Translations under genes and position numbers: made by a program | The notes under the pieces: model-generated | Told to the model about the DNA's origin: nothing | Databases searched by the model: none | What the model saw: only the letters and a program-made list of their open reading frames with translations | Shown here: piece after piece, positions 60,449 to 64,000 of the stretch | How the letters are laid out: the number at the start of each line of letters is the position of its first letter | How positions within the stretch are numbered: the first letter of the stretch is position 1 | Source of the DNA: Coriobacteriaceae bacterium | GTDB lineage: Bacteria; Actinomycetota; Coriobacteriia; Coriobacteriales; Coriobacteriaceae | Direction: 5' to 3' | Assembly: GCA_025992855.1 (NCBI GenBank) | Contig: DAJPGB010000001.1 | Span: forward strand, 1,240,001-1,304,000 | Length of the DNA stretch: 64,000 nt

Positions 60449-61498
60449 TTAGAGGAACATCATGAACAGCTTGGCCATGACAAAGCTGATGAGTCCGCAG
60501 GCGGGGAAGGTGAAGAACCAGGTGAACATCATGTCCTTGACGACTCCGAAGTTGATGGCCGAGAGGCGCTTGACGGCACCGACGCCCATGATGGCGCAGG
60601 TCTTGATGTGTGTGGAGGACACGGGGATGCCGGTAAGGGTGGCAAGCAGCAGGTTCGCGGCGCCCGCGAGGTCGGCGGAGAAGCCCTGATACTTCTCGAG
60701 CTTAACCATGCTCTGGCCGACGGACTTGATGATGCGCTCACCGCCCACGCTGGTACCGATACCCATAGTGGCCGAGCACAGCAGCATAATCCAGATGGGG
60801 ATGCCGGCATCGCCGACGCTGGTCTGGCCGTTTGCGAAGGCCACGCCTAAAAAGAGCACGCCGATGAACTTCTGTCCATCCTGCGCGCCGTGCATAAAGC
60901 TCATGGCCGCGGCGCTCGCGATCTGAGCGTATTTAAAGAAGACATTGGCACGTCGCCTGTTGGCGGCGGCGAAAAGAATCGAGACGAGTTTGCACAGGAC
61001 CCAGCCCATGACAAAGCCCAGGCCGATGGAGAGCGCCAGGCCGTAGATGACCTTCATCCACTCGTGGACGTTGACGCTGCTCGCGCCGCCGAGGGCGATA
61101 GCGGCACCGGTCAGGCCGGCGATAAGGCTGTGGCTTTGCGAGGTGGGGATGCCAAAACGCGACGCTGTGGCACCGTAGACGACGATGGAGAACAGCGCCG
61201 CGCACAGACAGGCGAGCGCCATGGTGCTGTTTCCGCCAAAGTCGACGATATGTGAGATGGTGTTGGCGACGCTCGCATTAAAGTGCGTCATGATGAGCAC
61301 GCCGAGGAAGTTGAATGCGGCGCTCATGAGAATGGCGGCGCGGGCGGGCATGCAACGCGTAGTGACGCAGGTCGCGATGGCGTTGGGCGCGTCGGTCCAT
61401 CCATTGACGAAGATGGCGCCCAACGCGAGGATCACGGTGACGGCAAGGACTGGGTTCGACACAATTTGGCCGAGGAAGGTTGAGAACGTTACGTCCAT
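60449..61498 (-). CDS. pit: PiT-family inorganic phosphate permease
   Basis: A 349-residue membrane protein with about ten spans. The two PiT repeats show NGWTDAPNAIATCVTTR near residue 31 and SFMHGAQDGQKFIGV near residue 200, variants of the G-x-N-D-x-A-N-A motif. GIPTSQSHSLIAGLTGA near residue 114 and GIPVSSTHIKTCAIMGVG near residue 290 are also repeat halves. It brings in phosphate with H+ or Na+. With DUF47 it is a second phosphate system besides Pst. Confidence 0.92.
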   Translation of the reverse strand: MDVTFSTFLGQIVSNPVLAVTVILALGAIFVNGWTDAPNAIATCVTTRCMPARAAILMSAAFNFLGVLIMTHFNASVANTISHIVDFGGNSTMALACLCAALFSIVVYGATASRFGIPTSQSHSLIAGLTGAAIALGGASSVNVHEWMKVIYGLALSIGLGFVMGWVLCKLVSILFAAANRRRANVFFKYAQIASAAAMSFMHGAQDGQKFIGVLFLGVAFANGQTSVGDAGIPIWIMLLCSATMGIGTSVGGERIIKSVGQSMVKLEKYQGFSADLAGAANLLLATLTGIPVSSTHIKTCAIMGVGAVKRLSAINFGVVKDMMFTWFFTFPACGLISFVMAKLFMMFL

Positions 61499-61722
61499 AT
61501 ATGGGCTTTCTCGAAGTTTGCAGACACGTTACAAAAACATGATAAATCGTATCACCTCCTGCGGGTCTCTTTACCGAGTTCTGATGGGAGAAGTGAACTT
61601 TTTGGCACTAAAATTGAATATTAGCCCTGTTGACCGCGGGTGTTCTTTTTGCTAGCACGCCATGCGGACACGTGCGATTACTACGACACTCCAAAACCAC
61701 AGTCTGTTCGCTTTACAACATG

Positions 61723-61736
61723 CAAACATGCGTTCG
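61723..61736 (+). promoter_or_regulatory. Candidate SOS (LexA) box
   Basis: CAAACATGCGTTCG matches the Gram-positive box CGAAC-N4-GTTCG except at one base. It lies 12 nt before the next start codon. Confidence 0.4.
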
Positions 61737-61748
61737 ATAATAGGAGGC

Positions 61749-62087
61749 ATGGAATATCGACAGACAGACGGCAAAACTCGGCGCGTACACAAGCAGTATG
61801 TGGACGTCGTGGCTCGCATCCTCGCGGGAGGACAAGTCGTGCCGGTCACCGTCTGCTGGGTCGACGGCCGTTGTTTTACGATCGACGAAATTATCTCGAC
61901 CACCGGGTTTGGCCTGATGGTCCACGGCATCCGTACGGCAACATATAAGGTGCGTTTTGGCGGGCACGCGACCGAGTTGTATCTGGAGGACCAGACGCGC
62001 GAGCGGGCAGACGGCTCGCAGACACACGTGATGCGTTGGTGGGTCTGGGCCTTTGATCGTACGCTTGAGGGCGAGCGCCGTAGGTAA
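61749..62087 (+). CDS. Small conserved protein, DUF6504-like
   Basis: A 112-residue beta-rich protein. Core VHKQYVDVVARI, VPVTVCWVDGRCFTIDEI and ATYKVRFGGHATELYLED, ending RWWVWAFDRT, resembles from memory the DUF6504 proteins often next to Y-family polymerase genes in Actinobacteria; I cannot confirm it. AGGAGG is only one base before this ATG, so the ATG 21 nt upstream is possible, although that start would lie inside the SOS-like box. No catalytic motif is seen. Confidence 0.6.
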   Translation: MEYRQTDGKTRRVHKQYVDVVARILAGGQVVPVTVCWVDGRCFTIDEIISTTGFGLMVHGIRTATYKVRFGGHATELYLEDQTRERADGSQTHVMRWWVWAFDRTLEGERRR

Positions 62088-62138
62088 GGACGTGCGGCAT
62101 TCGGGTACAATGGCAGGAATCTTGTTACCTACGGCGCT
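62074..62138. repeat. Inverted repeat, 14-bp perfect arms, 37-nt spacer
   Basis: AGCGCCGTAGGTAA (62074-62087) contains the last codons and stop of the small gene; its exact complement is at 62125-62138. The spacer holds TACAAT (62106-62111), a possible -10 for the next gene. CTTTTTG follows the right arm. Confidence 0.6.
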
Positions 62139-62165
62139 GTCGTGCGCTTTTTGAAAGGACGAAGT

Positions 62166-62861
62166 ATGAACGATATCCAGGGCTATCAGAACGGCCCCGT
62201 CGAGAGCGGCGCAAGCCGCGCCAAGGAGATGTCGCCGCGCGCGTACAATCTCGCCATGTCTGCCCTGATCTTCTTGGGCTTTTGCGCCATGGGCGCCGGC
62301 GCCTACTTTACGAGCACCATGTCGTTTGCGCGCATGATGATGAGCGGCGCCGCCTTGCCGCTGGTCTTTGGCTCGTTTATTTTGACCATCGTCGGCATGG
62401 TCATGATGTCGGCCGCCGCCAGCAAGCAGTCCGTGGGCCTGTCCCTTGTGGGCTACGTAATCTTTGCGAGTACCTTTGGCCTGACCGCGTCGTTTGGCCT
62501 TGCCAACTATGACCTGCCCACCATCAACACCGCTTTTATCGCCACGGCCGCCATCACCTTTGTCTTTGGCGCGCTTGGCGTGACCTTCCCCAAGTTTTTC
62601 CAGCGTGTGTATGGCATCGGTTTTGGTATTCTGCTCGCCACTATTCTGGTTGAGATCGTGCTGATGTTCATGGGCGTTTCGCAGTCCATCACCGACCTGA
62701 TCGTGATTGTGGTGTTCGCTGGCTTTATTGGCTACGACACCTATGTTGCCACGACGGTGCCGCCTACGCTGCCCAACGCCGTGCTCATGGCCTCTAACCT
62801 GTTCGTGGATATTATCAACGTGTTCCTGCGCATCCTGAACATCCTTGGCCGTCGCGACTAG
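62166..62861 (+). CDS. Bax inhibitor-1/YccA family membrane protein
   Basis: A 231-residue protein with seven predicted spans after a polar start of 30 residues. Start MNDIQGYQNGP follows GAAAGGA. FVMSPRAY-like opening (MSPRAYNLAMSALIFLGF), the central VFGALGVTFPKFFQRVYGIGFG and the C-terminal GYDTYVATTVPPTLPNAVLMASNLFVDIINVFLRIL match the family. Related proteins (BsYetJ) leak calcium in a pH-dependent way; function here unknown. A terminator follows. Confidence 0.88.
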   Translation: MNDIQGYQNGPVESGASRAKEMSPRAYNLAMSALIFLGFCAMGAGAYFTSTMSFARMMMSGAALPLVFGSFILTIVGMVMMSAAASKQSVGLSLVGYVIFASTFGLTASFGLANYDLPTINTAFIATAAITFVFGALGVTFPKFFQRVYGIGFGILLATILVEIVLMFMGVSQSITDLIVIVVFAGFIGYDTYVATTVPPTLPNAVLMASNLFVDIINVFLRILNILGRRD

Positions 62862-62904
62862 TGGCGAATTGCGGCGGTGCTTGCCGTGCGTGCAAATCGA
62901 TGCG

Positions 62905-62933
62905 AAAGGCGGTCCTTCGGGGCCGTCTTTTTT
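62905..62933 (+). terminator. Terminator with UUCG loop
   Basis: AAAGGCGGTCC and GGGCCGTCTTT pair (two G-T pairs) around TTCG, followed by TTT. Confidence 0.88.
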
Positions 62934-62999
62934 GTACGCGGCGGGGTATCATGGATGGGAAAAGCCGATAGCGGCAGAGACCGAGAAAGGTGACCACTT

Positions 63000-64000
63000 A
63001 TGGCAGACGTCGACAACAGGAACCGTAACCGCAGGTCCAACCGAGCGGGTCAGCCCAATCCCAAGCGCGAGGCCCGTGCCAAGGCCGCCGAGCGTCACGT
63101 GTCAACTGTGTCCGAAGCGTGCGCCAAGGATATCGAGCGTTCGCTTGCCGGTGTTCGCGAGTTTGACGGTATGCCTGCCGGCTTTGTCGCGGCGATGAAG
63201 GCCAAGGTTCAGACTGCTGTGGCCACCGAAGAACAGGTTGCCGAGGACGTCGAGGGCGCGGAGGCTGCCGAGGTCGAGGCAGCGCTCGAGCCCGTCGAGG
63301 AGCCTGCCGAGGAAATCGCCGAAGCTGAGTCCGCGCCTGCTGAGGAGCCCGCTCCGGTTCTGCCCGAGGTCACCGTGCTCGATGCCTCCACCACGCAGGC
63401 CATCTTGGACAACGGTCGTGGCTATGCGCAGTTCTGCGACATGGCCGTGCTCGCCTTTGCCTCGTTCACCAATCCGGGCGGTGGCTATATTCAGGGTTAT
63501 CTGGGCCAGGAGGCCACGCTGTGCGCCGATTCGTATCTGTACAACGTTCTCGATAAGCAGCGCAAATGGTACGGCGAGAACCGTCGCCGCAACATCAACT
63601 GCGAGCTTTACCGAAACCGTGCGCTGGTGGTGCCTGCGGTGCGCTTCGACCGCAACCACGTGCATGCATACGCCGACGTGATCGTGGCCGCCGCGCCCAA
63701 CGTTAAGCGCGCCCGCCAGGAGTATCGCGTGAGCGACGATGCTCTGCTGGACGCCCTGCGCGACCGCATTCGCTTTGTGCTTGCCATCTGCGACGAGCTG
63801 GGTCGCGAGAAGCTCGTACTGGGCGCTTGGGGCTGCGACAACAACGGCTTTGACGCCGAGGCCGTGGCCGAGCTCTTCCGCAAGGAGCTCGCGTCGGGCG
63901 ACTTTAAGGTCAAGCAAGTCTTCTTTGCCGTGCCTTCTACGCGCTGGGATGAGGATTTTGCCAAGTTCGAGCACGTGCTGGCAAACTTCCCCGAGCGCAA
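63000..64000 (+). CDS. TIGR02452/PARG-like protein, 3' end outside window
   Basis: The first 333 codons of a protein with a basic start (residues 1-35), an Ala/Glu-rich linker (about 80-115) and a bacterial-type PARG (PF10021, TIGR02452) domain from about residue 118. NPGGGYIQGYLGQEATLC holds GGG at 160-162 and QEA at 170-172. The family signature is GGG-x6-8-QEE, and the second Glu is catalytic in studied PARGs; here it is Ala. LGAWGCDNNGF near residue 280 is the second family motif. GAGAAAGG precedes the ATG. Confidence 0.85.
   Translation, partial: MADVDNRNRNRRSNRAGQPNPKREARAKAAERHVSTVSEACAKDIERSLAGVREFDGMPAGFVAAMKAKVQTAVATEEQVAEDVEGAEAAEVEAALEPVEEPAEEIAEAESAPAEEPAPVLPEVTVLDASTTQAILDNGRGYAQFCDMAVLAFASFTNPGGGYIQGYLGQEATLCADSYLYNVLDKQRKWYGENRRRNINCELYRNRALVVPAVRFDRNHVHAYADVIVAAAPNVKRARQEYRVSDDALLDALRDRIRFVLAICDELGREKLVLGAWGCDNNGFDAEAVAELFRKELASGDFKVKQVFFAVPSTRWDEDFAKFEHVLANFPER

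Overview
The window is a chromosomal stretch of a GC-rich actinobacterium. Gene content and order (mraZ-to-ftsZ cluster without ftsA, followed by pgeF, yggS, sepF, yggT and divIVA; an arginine deiminase cluster; acetate-forming fermentation genes; Coriobacteria-type proteins) point to the class Coriobacteriia, most likely Collinsella or a close relative. That placement is from memory of family gene order, not from a database search. There is no rRNA or tRNA gene, CRISPR array, prophage or insertion sequence that I can recognise.

Layout. 1-8.5 kb: a secreted C69 dipeptidase (cut by the window edge), a lipid kinase with a 30-residue membrane protein, RNase D, a membrane zinc peptidase, exonuclease VII (xseA, xseB), a HIT protein, then a lower-GC pair of a LysR regulator and an MFS exporter. 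8.6-12.7 kb: two acetate kinase genes in tandem, facing phosphotransacetylase. 12.9-19.2 kb: UDP-galactopyranose mutase and a glycosyltransferase, then on the minus strand a P1/S58 peptidase, Maf, a DJ-1 protein and an RlmD-like rRNA methyltransferase. 19.2-21.6 kb: polyphosphate kinase. 22-29.2 kb: arginine deiminase cluster with two base-identical arcA genes flanking an aminotransferase, then ornithine carbamoyltransferase and a YfcC-type carrier; no carbamate kinase is present. 29.8-34.7 kb: DUF1846 protein, small winged-helix protein, CTP synthase, Xer recombinase.

35.1-58.8 kb is the division and cell-wall (dcw) cluster: mraZ, rsmH, an FtsL-like gene, ftsI, murF, mraY, murD, ftsW, murG, murC, murB, ftsQ, ftsZ, pgeF, then the complete phosphate operon pstSCAB-phoU, then yggS, sepF, yggT and divIVA. 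The phosphate operon sits inside the usual ftsZ-pgeF-yggS-sepF-yggT-divIVA series. murE and ftsA are absent. 58.9-64 kb: nitroreductase, a second phosphate system (PiT permease plus DUF47), a small protein behind a possible SOS box, a Bax-inhibitor-1 protein and a PARG/TIGR02452 protein cut by the window edge.

The most unusual signals are non-coding. Several intergenic gaps hold long inverted repeats with 14-30 bp arms. Three of them have a spacer of exactly 69 nt, and two of these share a homologous core in opposite orientation while their arms are unrelated. Other points of note are the two identical arcA genes with matching activator-type promoters, yggT with no ATG, GTG or TTG start, an acetate kinase copy and a PARG with substituted active-site residues, a G-quadruplex-like tract before mraZ, and a Pho-box-like direct repeat before pgeF-pst.
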